Of a stretch of DNA of 64,000 nucleotides, positions 27,730 to 39,547 are shown piece by piece. The stretch is from Mesorhizobium sp. 65-26 (GTDB taxonomy: Bacteria > Pseudomonadota > Alphaproteobacteria > Rhizobiales > Rhizobiaceae): assembly GCA_001899205.1 (NCBI GenBank), contig MKVL01000038.1, positions 125,938 to 189,937 of the forward strand, in the 5' to 3' direction. The translations under genes and the position numbers were made by a program. The notes beneath the pieces were generated by a model. The model made no database searches and was not told the origin of the DNA. It worked only from the letters and a program-made list of their open reading frames with translations. Each line of letters opens with the position of its first letter. Position 1 is the stretch's first letter.

Positions 27730-27742
27730 TTCGAAATTCGAA
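27730..27742. promoter_or_regulatory. Palindrome TTCGAAATTCGAA in a divergent promoter region
   Basis: A 13-base palindrome with one central base lies 40 bases before the MDR start and about 113 bases before the SDR start. It is flanked by CCGGCA and TGCCGG, which extend the dyad with a small offset. Its position suits an operator serving both divergent genes. Further towards the SDR gene, ACCGTACATCGGT (27809-27821) is another short dyad. Confidence 0.4.
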
Positions 27743-27855
27743 TGCCGGCCATCGCTCTTTACCCTGTCACAATGCCGGGAATATTCCCCGTGGCAAGAAC
27801 GACCGTACATCGGTTAGCCTTGGCCAGGCAGCCGGCAGGCGTCGAGGGACTTGCG

Positions 27856-28671
27856 ATGAGTTATCTGGACGAGCTGTTTTCCGTGGCCGGCAAGACGGCG
27901 CTGGTCACCGGCGCTGCGACCGGGATCGGTCGCATGGCGGCGACGGCGCTGGTCAGGGCCGGCGCCAGCGTGATGATCGCCTCGCGCAAGGGCGAGGACT
28001 GCGTGCGCGTGGCCGACGAACTCAACGGCCTCGGCACGGACGGCCGCGCGGAAGGCTTCGCCGCCGACATCTCCAGTGAGGCCGGAATCGAGGCCCTCGT
28101 CGCGGCCGTAAAGGCAAGAACCGGCCGGCTGGACATTCTGATCAACAATTCAGGGGTGACCTGGGGCGCGCCGCTGGAAACCTTCCCCTACCATGCCTGG
28201 GCGAAGGTGTTCGGCGTCAACGTCACCGCCGTCTTCCATCTGACGCGGCAGCTGCTGCCATTGCTCGAGGCCGCGGCCAGCGACGCCGACCCCGCCCGCG
28301 TGATCAACCTGGGCTCTGTTATGGGCACGCAGCCGCTGGCCGACGACGCCTATTCCTATGCCGCCTCGAAGGCGGCGGTGCATCACCTGACGCGCACGCT
28401 GGCGATCGAGCTCGCCGGGCGCCGCATCACGGTCAACGCTTTCGCGCCCGGCCCCTTCCGCAGCCGCATGACCGCTTTCGCCACTGGCAACGACGAACAG
28501 GCCCGCAATGTCGGCGCGCATGTTCCGATCGGTCGCATCGGGACACCGGATGACATTGCCGGCGCAACCCTTTATTTGTGCAGCCGTGCGGGCAGCTATG
28601 TGACCGGTGCCATCCTGCCCGTCGATGGTGGCCAGTCGGTGCAGCACGGGCTGACGCTGTTCAAGGAATGA
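27856..28671 (+). CDS. Short-chain dehydrogenase/reductase (SDR)
   Basis: This 271-residue classical SDR has ALVTGAATGIGRMAA near residue 16 (NAD(P)-binding Gly-rich), LINNSGVTWGAP near 95, the catalytic Ser in NLGSVMGTQ near 153, YSYAASKAA near 170 (Tyr and Lys), and GAILPVDGGQS at the C-terminus. The start at 27856 follows GAGGGAC. It lies 24 bases before a MaoC dehydratase gene on the same strand, so the pair may act on hydroxyacyl or acyl intermediates. The substrate is unknown. Confidence 0.9.
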   Translation: MSYLDELFSVAGKTALVTGAATGIGRMAATALVRAGASVMIASRKGEDCVRVADELNGLGTDGRAEGFAADISSEAGIEALVAAVKARTGRLDILINNSGVTWGAPLETFPYHAWAKVFGVNVTAVFHLTRQLLPLLEAAASDADPARVINLGSVMGTQPLADDAYSYAASKAAVHHLTRTLAIELAGRRITVNAFAPGPFRSRMTAFATGNDEQARNVGAHVPIGRIGTPDDIAGATLYLCSRAGSYVTGAILPVDGGQSVQHGLTLFKE

Positions 28672-28695
28672 CGCGTCCGGGGGGATAGCGGGCGA

Positions 28696-29190
28696 ATGGA
28701 GAACACGAGCGTGGAACCGATTAGTCTCGATACGCTTCTGGCCAGTGTCGGCAAGGAAGTCGGTGTCTCACCATGGCGTGTGGTCACGCAGCGCATGATC
28801 GACCAGTTCGCCGATGCCACCGACGACCACCAGTTCATCCATTGCGATCCGGAGCGCGCGAAGCGCGAAACCCCGTTTGGCGGCACGATCGCGCATGGCT
28901 TCCTGTCGCTGTCGCTGCTCTCGGCGATGACTTTCGAGACCATGCCGCCGGTCGAGAACAGCAAGATGGGGGTGAACCACGGTTTCGATTCGCTGCGCTT
29001 CCTGGCTCCGGTGAAGACCGGCTCCCGCATTCGCACACGTTTCGTGCTGGCCGACGTCAAGGTCAGGCCATCCGGCTGGGTGCAGACTGCCCATGACGTG
29101 ACCATCGAGATCGAAGGTTCGAAGAAGCCCGCGCTGACGGCGCGCTGGCTGACGCTCACGCTCATCGAACGCGAGCCGGAAACGGCTTGA
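28696..29190 (+). CDS. MaoC family dehydratase (enoyl-CoA hydratase 2-like)
   Basis: This is a 164-residue single hot-dog domain. The hydratase-2 motif reads DATDDHQFIHCDPERAK near residue 40, with catalytic Asp and His, and continues as TPFGGTIAHGFLSLSL. It should hydrate or dehydrate an (R)-hydroxyacyl-CoA-like substrate. It is co-oriented with the SDR upstream (24 bases) and the TetR gene downstream (160 bases). That spacing suggests the regulator has its own promoter. Confidence 0.9.
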   Translation: MENTSVEPISLDTLLASVGKEVGVSPWRVVTQRMIDQFADATDDHQFIHCDPERAKRETPFGGTIAHGFLSLSLLSAMTFETMPPVENSKMGVNHGFDSLRFLAPVKTGSRIRTRFVLADVKVRPSGWVQTAHDVTIEIEGSKKPALTARWLTLTLIEREPETA

Positions 29191-29294
29191 ACGACCGGAC
29201 CGACGGTCGATCCAACGGATAGTTTGAACGTATCAGACGGCCACCATCGGTGCTTGGATGCCGGTCCAGCCGAACTATGGAACCAGACCACTCC

Positions 29295-29322
29295 TTGTTC
29301 GTTTCCGTACAGCGTATATAAT
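29295..29322 (+). promoter_or_regulatory. TetR-gene promoter with overlapping CGTAC operator
   Basis: TTGTTC at 29295-29300 and TATAAT at 29317-29322 are spaced by 16 bases. Between and over the -10 lies CCGTACAGCGTATA, which matches the CGTAC-type dyads found upstream of the small exported-protein gene. Repressor bound here would block RNA polymerase, so autorepression by the TetR protein is likely. Confidence 0.6.
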
Positions 29323-29350
29323 TGCGGGAATCAGGGAAGGCAGTCGGAAT

Positions 29351-29983
29351 TTGGCGCTGAACGTCCAAAAACGTCGCGAGAAGCAGAAGGCCGAGTTGCG
29401 CTCGGAGCTGGTCGCGGCGGCTCACAAGCTCGTCCAGGAAGAAGGCTATGAGGGGCTTACGATCCGCAAGCTCGCCAAGCGGGTCGGCTATGCGCCGATG
29501 TCGGTCTATTCCTATTTCGCCGACAAGCAGGACATCCTCTTTGCCCTGGCCGAGGATGCCTTCGCGACGCTGGCGCGACGCATCGAGGAGCACCCGGCCG
29601 ACGATCCGGTCGAAGCCCTGCGCGCCGTGCTTGTCGAATACGCTACCTTCGGGCTGGAAAATCCAAACGAGTATCGCACGGTCTTCATGACCGAGAAGCA
29701 GAAGCCGCCGACCTTCGACACCAAGGACGACAACCCGGCGATGAAGGTGCTGATCCAGAGGGTCGAGGCCTGCGTGCGGGCCGGGAAGCTGAGAGGCGAC
29801 CCGCGTGCTATCGCCACCATGCTGTGGACGGTCGGCCATGGAGCGGTCTCGTTGCTGATCACGTTCCCCTTCTATCCGTTCGGCGAACAACAGGTCTTCG
29901 TCACGCGGGTCGGCGAGATGATGCTGGAGGCCATCGCCGCGCACGAGATTGCTCCGCTGAGCGACGAGCCGGCCACCTGCTGA
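29351..29983 (+). CDS. TetR/AcrR family transcriptional regulator
   Basis: This is a roughly 210-residue protein. The N-terminal HTH (LTIRKLAKRVGYAPMSVYSYF) is preceded by a Lys/Arg/Glu-rich helix, and the C-terminal ligand domain is helical (TetR_C type with TFDTKDD and RVGEMMLEAIA). I use the TTG at 29351, because a good promoter ends only about 29 bases upstream and the protein then begins with the usual basic helix. An earlier ATG at 29258 would place the promoter inside the gene. It follows SDR-MaoC and precedes a small exported protein whose upstream region carries similar operators. The ligand is unknown. Confidence 0.88.
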   Translation: MALNVQKRREKQKAELRSELVAAAHKLVQEEGYEGLTIRKLAKRVGYAPMSVYSYFADKQDILFALAEDAFATLARRIEEHPADDPVEALRAVLVEYATFGLENPNEYRTVFMTEKQKPPTFDTKDDNPAMKVLIQRVEACVRAGKLRGDPRAIATMLWTVGHGAVSLLITFPFYPFGEQQVFVTRVGEMMLEAIAAHEIAPLSDEPATC

Positions 29984-30181
29984 CGTACGCCGAACAGTAG
30001 AGCCTGTCTCGACCGGCCGGGGCCGCTTCGACGATATCCCAGCAGCTCTATGAAGAAAGACCGCCCGCTAGAAGCGCACGGCGCGCCTGCCGGGATTCTC
30101 GGTGGCAGCTATCGGCCTGCGCCAACTCGAATTGCAGGCACCGGACACGTTCACCTTCCGACATGGTTACCAAAAAGTTTC

Positions 30182-30251
30182 CGTACAAGTACGAATCCGC
30201 TTGAATGGGGTGCCAGCCGGGCGTATATGTACGCCGTATTGTACATGTACG
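30182..30251. promoter_or_regulatory. Cluster of three CGTAC-type inverted repeats
   Basis: Three 12-base dyads occur: CGTACAAGTACG (30182-30193), CGTATATGTACG (30222-30233) and TGTACATGTACG (30240-30251). The last two are 18 bases apart, and the cluster ends 21 bases before the start of the small exported-protein gene. GTTTCCGTACA is shared word for word between the first site and the TetR promoter at 29301-29311. This points to the TetR protein as the binder (inference). Confidence 0.6.
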
Positions 30252-30272
30252 GAAAAACCAGCGGAGATCGTC

Positions 30273-30524
30273 ATGAAGAAGACAGTCCTCACCATCGCTG
30301 CGGTTCTGGCACTCACGGGGGCAGCATTCGCCGGAACGACGCAGCCGGCCAAGCAAACCAAGACAACAGCCTGCGTCGAGACCAAAGGCAACGTTAAGCT
30401 CGATTGCGGCCTGACCGGATCGCTCGACAAGCAGAACGTGACAAACGGAACTCGCTCGACCGAGGGCAATGGCCCGAAGATCGGCATCTCGATCAACCCT
30501 TGGATCATGCCCACCTCGTTCTGA
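30273..30524 (+). CDS. Small exported protein, unknown function
   Basis: This 83-residue protein has a signal peptide (MKKTVLTIAAVLALTGAAFA, cleavage at AFA-GTT). The mature part of about 63 residues is Thr/Asn/Gly/Lys-rich with two Cys (TTACVETK and LDCGLTG), possibly a disulfide. The ATG at 30273 follows GCGGAG. A strong terminator follows, so it is a monocistronic unit. Its upstream region has three TetR-type operators, which makes it a probable target of the adjacent regulator. No family is recognised. Confidence 0.75.
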   Translation: MKKTVLTIAAVLALTGAAFAGTTQPAKQTKTTACVETKGNVKLDCGLTGSLDKQNVTNGTRSTEGNGPKIGISINPWIMPTSF

Positions 30525-30549
30525 AGGCAGTTCCAGGTGGTTTTCGCAT

Positions 30550-30584
30550 CGCCCGGCGCTCGCAGCGGCCGGGCGTTTGATTTT
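30550..30584 (+). terminator. Rho-independent terminator of the small exported-protein gene
   Basis: CGCCCGG and CCGGGCG pair around an inner stem CGCT-cgc-AGCG with one bulged G, followed by TTTGATTTT. It lies 26 bases after the stop at 30524. Confidence 0.8.
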
Positions 30585-30621
30585 AGCGACCGCAGCGGTG
30601 GAGCGCTCGGTGAACCGTAGC

Positions 30622-31668
30622 TCAGGTTGCGACCGGCCGTTGCGCGGCGGCGCTTTCAAAGGCGGCGTCGATCAGTTTCTGCATGTCGGCGGCGCGCCGA
30701 AACGACGGATCGCCATTGTGTCCTCTGTCGAGCGCATCGGCGAAACGCCGGGCGTTGCGCTTGACCTCCGGCAAGGGAAGCTTGCGCCAGCGCTGGCGGT
30801 CGATATCGCCGCCAAAGGAACCCGAAAGCCGTGACGTCTTGCCGTCGGTTTCGACCCGCAGCGCCCCCTTCGTGCCGTGCAGCGAAAGCCACAGATCGTT
30901 GGCGTGGCCGGTCATGTAGCGGCTCGCGGTGATCGTCGCCAGCGCGCCGGATTTGAGCCGGGCCGTCATTGCGATGCTGTCATTGGCATCCAGCACATAG
31001 TCGCCGATGCGCTCGCCCTCCGCTTTCGGAAAGGTGACGAGATCGGCCTGCAGCCTGACGATCTCGTCGGCCGCGCCATAGGTGGCGAAGTCGAGGATGT
31101 GGATGCCGACATCGCCGAGCACGCCCGTCGAGCCATGCCGTGTCGAAAGCCGCCACAGCCATTTGTCCTCGACGCGCCAGTCGCCCCAGGATTTGCTGAC
31201 CAGCCAGCTTTGCCGATAGCTCGCTTCGACATGACGCAGTTCGCCGATCCTGCGCGCCTCGACCATGCGGCGAGCTTCCTGGATGGCGGGCGAATTGCGG
31301 TAGGTGAGATTGACCATGTTGACGAGTCCGGCCGCTTCGGCTGCCTCGGTCATGGCGAGCGCGTCGGCATAGTTCGGCGCCAGCGGCTTTTCGCAGAAGA
31401 CGTGCTTGCCAGCCGCGAGCAGCGCCAGCGTCGTCACTTTGTGCGCGCCGTCCGGCGTCGCGTTGATGGCCGCGTCGAAACCGCCCCAGCCTATCGCCGC
31501 CTCGAGGCTTTCGAACGCATGCTCCAGCCTGTTGGCGGCGGCAAACGCGGCCGCGCGGCCCGGCGCCTGATCGACGCAGGCCACGATCCGGCAATCCGGA
31601 AAACCGGCGAATTCCTCGACATGATGGCCGGCGATGCCGCCGGTGCCGACCAGGAGCAGACGACGCAT
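30622..31668 (-). CDS. Gfo/Idh/MocA family oxidoreductase (ThuB-like)
   Basis: This 348-residue protein has an N-terminal Rossmann domain (LLLVGTGGIAGHHVEEF) and the family motif CEKPLAPNYADALAM near residue 92, whose Lys-Pro defines the group. A GFO/IDH-type C-terminal beta domain follows (DVGIHILDFATY with the catalytic His). It oxidises or reduces a sugar or cyclitol with NAD(P). The ATG at 31668 is 13 bases after the ThuA-like gene, so they form a thuA-thuB-like pair. Known thuAB genes act in trehalose or disaccharide 3-keto metabolism; substrate identity here is inferred only. Confidence 0.85.
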   Translation of the reverse strand: MRRLLLVGTGGIAGHHVEEFAGFPDCRIVACVDQAPGRAAAFAAANRLEHAFESLEAAIGWGGFDAAINATPDGAHKVTTLALLAAGKHVFCEKPLAPNYADALAMTEAAEAAGLVNMVNLTYRNSPAIQEARRMVEARRIGELRHVEASYRQSWLVSKSWGDWRVEDKWLWRLSTRHGSTGVLGDVGIHILDFATYGAADEIVRLQADLVTFPKAEGERIGDYVLDANDSIAMTARLKSGALATITASRYMTGHANDLWLSLHGTKGALRVETDGKTSRLSGSFGGDIDRQRWRKLPLPEVKRNARRFADALDRGHNGDPSFRRAADMQKLIDAAFESAAAQRPVAT

Positions 31669-31681
31669 CAAGCCAGCCCCC

Positions 31682-32467
31682 TCAAGCCAACCCCTTGTCG
31701 CCGTCGGCATGCAGCCGGGCGCCCTTCTGCACGATCTTTTCCCTGGCCGAAGCGACGGGCACGTTGGGCGCATTGGTGATGCCGGACCATGCCGGCGCCG
31801 GATTGTGCGCCCAGCGCACGGCGTTGCGCAGAACCTGCTGGACGCCTTCATTGTGGTAGATCGGATAGGTCTCGTGGCCCGGCGAGAAGTAGAAGATACG
31901 CCCGGCACCGCGCTGGTAGGTCAGGCCCGAACGGAACACCTCGCCGCCCTCGTACCAGGACACGAACACCGTCTCCAGCGGCTCCGGCACGGCGAATGGC
32001 TCGCCGTACATTTCGGTCTCGCCGATCTCGATGCACTCGCCGAGCCCCTGCGCGATCGGGTGGCTGCGGTTGATCGCCCAGACGCGCTCGCGCTCTCCCG
32101 CTTCGCGCCATTTCAGCGAGCAGGGCGTGCCCATCAGCCGCTTGAAGATCTTGGAGTAGTGGCCGGAATGGAGAACGATCAGCCCCATCCCCTCCCAGAC
32201 ACGCTTCTGCACACGCTCGACGATCTCGTCGCGGACGTCACCATGCGCCGCGTGTCCCCACCACAGAAGCACGTCAGCCTCTGCCAGCCGCTTTTCGCTC
32301 AGGCCGTGCTCCGGCTCCTGCAAGGTGGCGGTGGTCGCCCGGATAGCCTCGTCCTGGTTGAGAGCCGCGGCGATCGTGCCGTGCATGCCCAGGGGGTAGA
32401 GTTCGCGGACCGCCGCGTTGGTCTGTTCGTGGACGTTCTCGCCCCACACAACGGCATTTATCGGCAT
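31682..32467 (-). CDS. ThuA-like domain protein
   Basis: This 261-residue member of the ThuA family (class I glutamine amidotransferase-like fold) opens with [15 protein letters not shown]. Other family patches are [10 protein letters not shown] near residue 72, [19 protein letters not shown] near 100, and the C-terminal [31 protein letters not shown]. The ATG at 32467 has GGGAGAG upstream. It pairs with the Gfo/Idh/MocA gene downstream. ThuA family proteins are linked to trehalose or 3-keto-disaccharide use in rhizobia, but their exact reaction is poorly defined. No sugar ABC transporter gene is beside the pair here. Confidence 0.85.
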   Translation of the reverse strand: MPINAVVWGENVHEQTNAAVRELYPLGMHGTIAAALNQDEAIRATTATLQEPEHGLSEKRLAEADVLLWWGHAAHGDVRDEIVERVQKRVWEGMGLIVLHSGHYSKIFKRLMGTPCSLKWREAGERERVWAINRSHPIAQGLGECIEIGETEMYGEPFAVPEPLETVFVSWYEGGEVFRSGLTYQRGAGRIFYFSPGHETYPIYHNEGVQQVLRNAVRWAHNPAPAWSGITNAPNVPVASAREKIVQKGARLHADGDKGLA

Positions 32468-32479
32468 TTTTTCTCTCCC

Positions 32480-32489
32480 AAAGCGCTTT
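32480..32489. promoter_or_regulatory. LacI-type palindrome AAAGCGCTTT before the ThuA-like gene
   Basis: A 10-base perfect palindrome with a central CG lies 13 bases upstream of the ATG at 32467, just 5' of its ribosome site. LacI-family operators typically have such CG-centred palindromes. No regulator gene adjoins it in this window. Confidence 0.4.
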
Positions 32490-32545
32490 AAATAGCGCAT
32501 ATCAAGGGATACTGAGAAGATGCCTTTCGCGCGAAACTCGGGAAA

Positions 32546-36395
<3,850 letters not shown>

Positions 36396-36399
<4 letters not shown>

Positions 36400-36707
36400 T
36401 TGGAAACCACGTCGTTGGAGTTCTTGGGCAGCTTCGAGGGCTTCGGCTCGCCAGCCTTGTAGGTCATGATGAATCTATCGGTCACGGTATCGCGCACGGC
36501 GTTGAAGAAGCGCGCGCAGCCATGGATGTGGCGCCAGCGCTCATAGATGATGCCCTTGGGGTTCGAGCGGATGAAGAAGAACTTCTCGAAGTCGTCGTCG
36601 CTCTCGCCGGCAATGTTCGCCGAGCGCGCGACATGCGCCTCGCCGGCATTGCGGAATTCGAGCTCCGGGCGCTCTTCCTCGCAATAGGGACAGCGGATCA
36701 GAAGCAT
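36396..36707 (-). CDS. soxD: Sarcosine oxidase delta subunit
   Basis: This 103-residue protein begins MLLIRCPYCEEERPELEF, where CPYC supplies half of the zinc site. HIHGCARFFNAVRDTVT near residue 60 supplies the His-Cys half, as known for SoxD. The length matches the family. It overlaps soxA by 4 bases and lies 12 bases after the uncharacterised gene at 36720-37145. Confidence 0.95.
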
Positions 36708-36719
36708 GCTGCTTGGTTC

Positions 36720-37145
36720 CTACAGTTCGCCGTGACGGACATGCGCGCCGGCCGGTTGATCGCAAAGCCTTTGCCCCAGGCCGACGAAGGGCGCGACGAG
36801 GCGGATACGCTCCTCGACGCTGGCGGACTCGCGAAACAGCGCGCGATTGGCCATGTTACCCAGCGTGAGCTGGAGCGGATCGGTGGTGACGATGACGCCG
36901 CGCGGATGGAACGTCTCATCCTCGCCCAGGTCTTTCGGCCGGTCCTCGAAGAACATCACCACCTTGCGTCCGGCACTCCAGACGCAGGCCAGCATTCCCT
37001 TGTCGACCGAGAACGGCCAATCCTTCTCGTTGTCCTCGCGGCTGATCGCCTGGAAGCGTACCTCGTCGGGCGACGGCAGGTGGAACATCCCCTGCTCGCC
37101 GGCCAGCACCAGCGGTACGGCAACGGCGATCCCGGCCATCGTCAT
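36720..37145 (-). CDS. Uncharacterised protein inside the sox operon
   Basis: This 141-residue protein sits between soxB and soxD. Its ATG overlaps the soxB stop (TGATG), and soxD starts 12 bases later, so it is certainly part of the operon. The first 25 residues are moderately hydrophobic (IAVAVPLVLAGEQGMFHLP). Later come KGMLACVWSAGRKVVMFFEDRP, VIVTTDPLQLTLGNMANRALF and IRLVAPFVGLGQRLCDQPAGA. No known domain is recognised. It may be an accessory or assembly factor for sarcosine oxidase (inference). Confidence 0.75.
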   Translation of the reverse strand: MTMAGIAVAVPLVLAGEQGMFHLPSPDEVRFQAISREDNEKDWPFSVDKGMLACVWSAGRKVVMFFEDRPKDLGEDETFHPRGVIVTTDPLQLTLGNMANRALFRESASVEERIRLVAPFVGLGQRLCDQPAGAHVRHGEL

Positions 37146-38398
37146 CAGTGCGCCACCGCCGCTGCCGCCGCCTCGTCGATGAGGCGGCCGGTGCGGAAAC
37201 GTTCGAGCGTGAAAGGCGCGTTGATCGGATGCGGATCGTCCTTGGCGATCGTATGCGCGAAGACATTTCCGGATCCTGGCGTCGCCTTGAAGCCGCCCGT
37301 GCCCCAGCCGCAATTCACATAGAGCCCCTTGACCGGCGTCTTGGCCAGGATCGGCGAACGATCGGGCGTGACGTCGACGATGCCGCCCCAGGAGCGCAGC
37401 ATCTTCATGCGCGTGAAGATCGGGAACATCTCGCAGATGGCATCCAGCGTGTGCTGCAATATGTGCAGGCCGCCGGTCTGCGAATAGGAGACGTACTGGT
37501 CGGTGCCGGCGCCGATCACCAGCTCGCCCTTGTCTGATTGCGAGATATAGGCGTGCACCGTGTTCGACATGACGACGCAGGGAACCACCGGCTTGACCGG
37601 CTCCGACACCAGCGCCTGCAGCGGGTAGCTCTCCAGCGGCATGCGCACGCCGGCCATATCCATGATGACGGAGGAGTGGCCGGCCGCCACCACGCCGACC
37701 TTCTTGGCGCCGATGAAGCCGCGTGAAGTCTCGACACCGGTCACCGCGCCATTGGCGGCGCGCTTGACGCCGGTAACCTCGCAATTCTGGATGATGTGCA
37801 CGCCGCGGGCAGAGGCGCCGCGGGCATAGCCCCAGGCGACCGCGTCGTGGCGCGCCGTGCCGCCGCGACGCTGCAGCGCGGCGCCCACCACCGGATAGCG
37901 CGCATCCCTTGAGATGTTGAGCGGCGGGCAGAATTCCTTGGCCTGCTCCGGCGTCAGCCATTCATTGTCGATGCCGTTGAGGCGGTTGGCATGCACATGG
38001 CGCTTCAGCACCTGGATGTCGTGCACGTTGTGGGCGAGCATCATGACGCCGCGCGCCGAATACATGACGTTGTAGTTGAGCTCCTGGCTGAGCCCGTCCC
38101 ACAGCTTCAGAGCGTGGTCGTAGATGCCGGCGCTTTCGTCATAGAGGTAGTTGGAGCGGATGATGGTGGTGTTGCGCCCGGTGTTGCCGCCACCCAGCCA
38201 GCCCTTCTCCAGCACCGCGACATTGGTGATGCCGTGCTGGGCCGCGAGATAGTAGGCCGTCGCCAGGCCATGGCCGCCAGCGCCGACGATGATGACGTCA
38301 TATTCCTTGCGGGGCTCGGGCGAGGACCATTGCTCCTCCCAGCCCTTGTGGCCGCGCATGGCCTCGCGTGCGATGGCGAATACCGAGTATTTCTTCAC
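37145..38398 (-). CDS. soxB: Sarcosine oxidase beta subunit
   Basis: This 417-residue flavoprotein is the expected SoxB length. The N-terminus [23 protein letters not shown] is family-typical. The FAD-binding motif is [19 protein letters not shown] near residue 33, and [20 protein letters not shown] is the conserved SoxB segment near 69. I use the GTG at 38398, with GAGG 8 bases upstream; a TTG six codons earlier has no ribosome site. It is the first gene of the sox operon, and three AT-rich direct repeats lie directly upstream. Confidence 0.93.
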   Translation of the reverse strand: MKKYSVFAIAREAMRGHKGWEEQWSSPEPRKEYDVIIVGAGGHGLATAYYLAAQHGITNVAVLEKGWLGGGNTGRNTTIIRSNYLYDESAGIYDHALKLWDGLSQELNYNVMYSARGVMMLAHNVHDIQVLKRHVHANRLNGIDNEWLTPEQAKEFCPPLNISRDARYPVVGAALQRRGGTARHDAVAWGYARGASARGVHIIQNCEVTGVKRAANGAVTGVETSRGFIGAKKVGVVAAGHSSVIMDMAGVRMPLESYPLQALVSEPVKPVVPCVVMSNTVHAYISQSDKGELVIGAGTDQYVSYSQTGGLHILQHTLDAICEMFPIFTRMKMLRSWGGIVDVTPDRSPILAKTPVKGLYVNCGWGTGGFKATPGSGNVFAHTIAKDDPHPINAPFTLERFRTGRLIDEAAAAAVAH

Positions 38399-38407
38399 GT
38401 TCCAGCC

Positions 38408-38454
38408 TCGCGCCAAAAATTCGCGTCAAAAAATTCGCGCCAAGAAAGTTCGCG
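38408..38454. repeat. Short tandem repeats upstream of soxB
   Basis: TCGCG followed by an A-rich run recurs at 38408, 38421, 38435 and 38450, at steps of 13, 14 and 15 bases. On the soxB strand this reads as CGCGAA plus a T-rich run, and it ends next to the ribosome site. A small hairpin GCCGGG-CATGT-CCCGGC lies just beyond at 38462-38478. The arrangement could be a leader or repressor-binding element. Confidence 0.5.
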
Positions 38455-38673
38455 CATCTCGGCCGGGCATGTCCCGGCGCGCGAGGAGTATCACTAGCGA
38501 AAGCGCGCTGCCATCCTTGCGCTGTTTGCGACGGCGCTTGCCGTTTTGCGCAGGAACCTCACAGGGCGCCATGGCAAGGGGCATCGGTCCGACGCGCAGC
38601 TTTCGGGTGGCCGCCGGCGTGTTCATTTGCGACCAGCATCCCACCGCCGGTTCGCCGGCATGAAGAAGGATGC

Positions 38674-39438
38674 ATGGACATGTTCGCACTCACCAACAAG
38701 GTCGCCATCGTCACCGGCGCCAGTTCCGGGATCGGCCGCGCCACTGCCAGGCTGTTCGCCGAGCAGGGCGCCAGTCTTGTCGTGGCGGCGCGCCGGCAGG
38801 CGGAACTCGATACGCTCGTCGGCGAGATCGAAGAGGCAGGCGGCGTTGCGGCCGCGCTTGCCGGCGACGTCAGGGACGAGGCCTACGCCAAGGCAATGGT
38901 CGAGTTCGCCGTCGAAAGGTTCGGCGGCCTCGACATCGCCTTCAACAATGCCGGCGCGGTGGGCGCGATGGCGCCGCTGCCTGACTTGGCTGTGACGGCC
39001 TGGCACGAGACGATGGACACCAATCTTACCAGCGCCTACCTCTGCGCCAGGCACCAGATCCCCGCGATGCTGGAGCGTGGCGGCGGCTCGCTGATCTTCA
39101 CCTCCAGCTTCGTCGGCCGCACCGCCGGCATCCCCGGCATGGCCGCCTATGCCGCCGCCAAGGCCGGCCTGATTGGGCTGACCCAGGTGCTGGCCGCCGA
39201 GTATGGACCGAAGGGCCTGCGCGTCAACGCGCTGCTGCCTGGCGGCACAGACACCCCCGGCGCGACGACCGACACGCCGCAGGCACGTGCTTTCGTGGAG
39301 GGCATCCACGCCCTGAAGCGGATGGCGCAACCCGAAGAGATCGCGCGCTCCGCGCTCTACCTCGCTTCCGACGCGTCGAGCTTCACCACCGGAACCGCGC
39401 TGTTCGCCGACGGCGGCGTCTCGATCAACCGGACGTGA
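38674..39438 (+). CDS. Short-chain dehydrogenase/reductase (SDR)
   Basis: This 254-residue classical SDR has VAIVTGASSGIGRATARLFAE near residue 9, IAFNNAGAVGAM near 87, the catalytic Ser in LIFTSSFVGR near 140, and YAAAKAGLIGLTQ near 156 (Tyr, Lys). It ends TGTALFADGGVSINRT. The ATG at 38674 has AGAAGG close upstream. It is divergent from the sox operon across a 275-base spacer. Substrate is unknown; the family includes glucose, ketoacyl and polyol dehydrogenases. Confidence 0.9.
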   Translation: MDMFALTNKVAIVTGASSGIGRATARLFAEQGASLVVAARRQAELDTLVGEIEEAGGVAAALAGDVRDEAYAKAMVEFAVERFGGLDIAFNNAGAVGAMAPLPDLAVTAWHETMDTNLTSAYLCARHQIPAMLERGGGSLIFTSSFVGRTAGIPGMAAYAAAKAGLIGLTQVLAAEYGPKGLRVNALLPGGTDTPGATTDTPQARAFVEGIHALKRMAQPEEIARSALYLASDASSFTTGTALFADGGVSINRT

Positions 39439-39547
39439 TCCGGCGAAGGGCTGATCGAGCAGGCCAGTCGCTGAAATATGCCGATGCCGTCTTGCATTTC
39501 ACGCTGAATTGACGATTTCGTTTTCTCCTCGAAAACGGACCGCAAAG

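Noticed and set aside
26473-27855. Upstream in-frame extension of the SDR gene by more than 450 codons
   Set aside because: The extension runs antisense through the MDR gene. The SDR domain starts normally at the ATG at 27856 with a good ribosome site.
38399-38673. Possible glycine riboswitch upstream of the sarcosine oxidase operon
   Set aside because: The conserved glycine-aptamer core sequences are not present; only short repeats and a small hairpin are seen.
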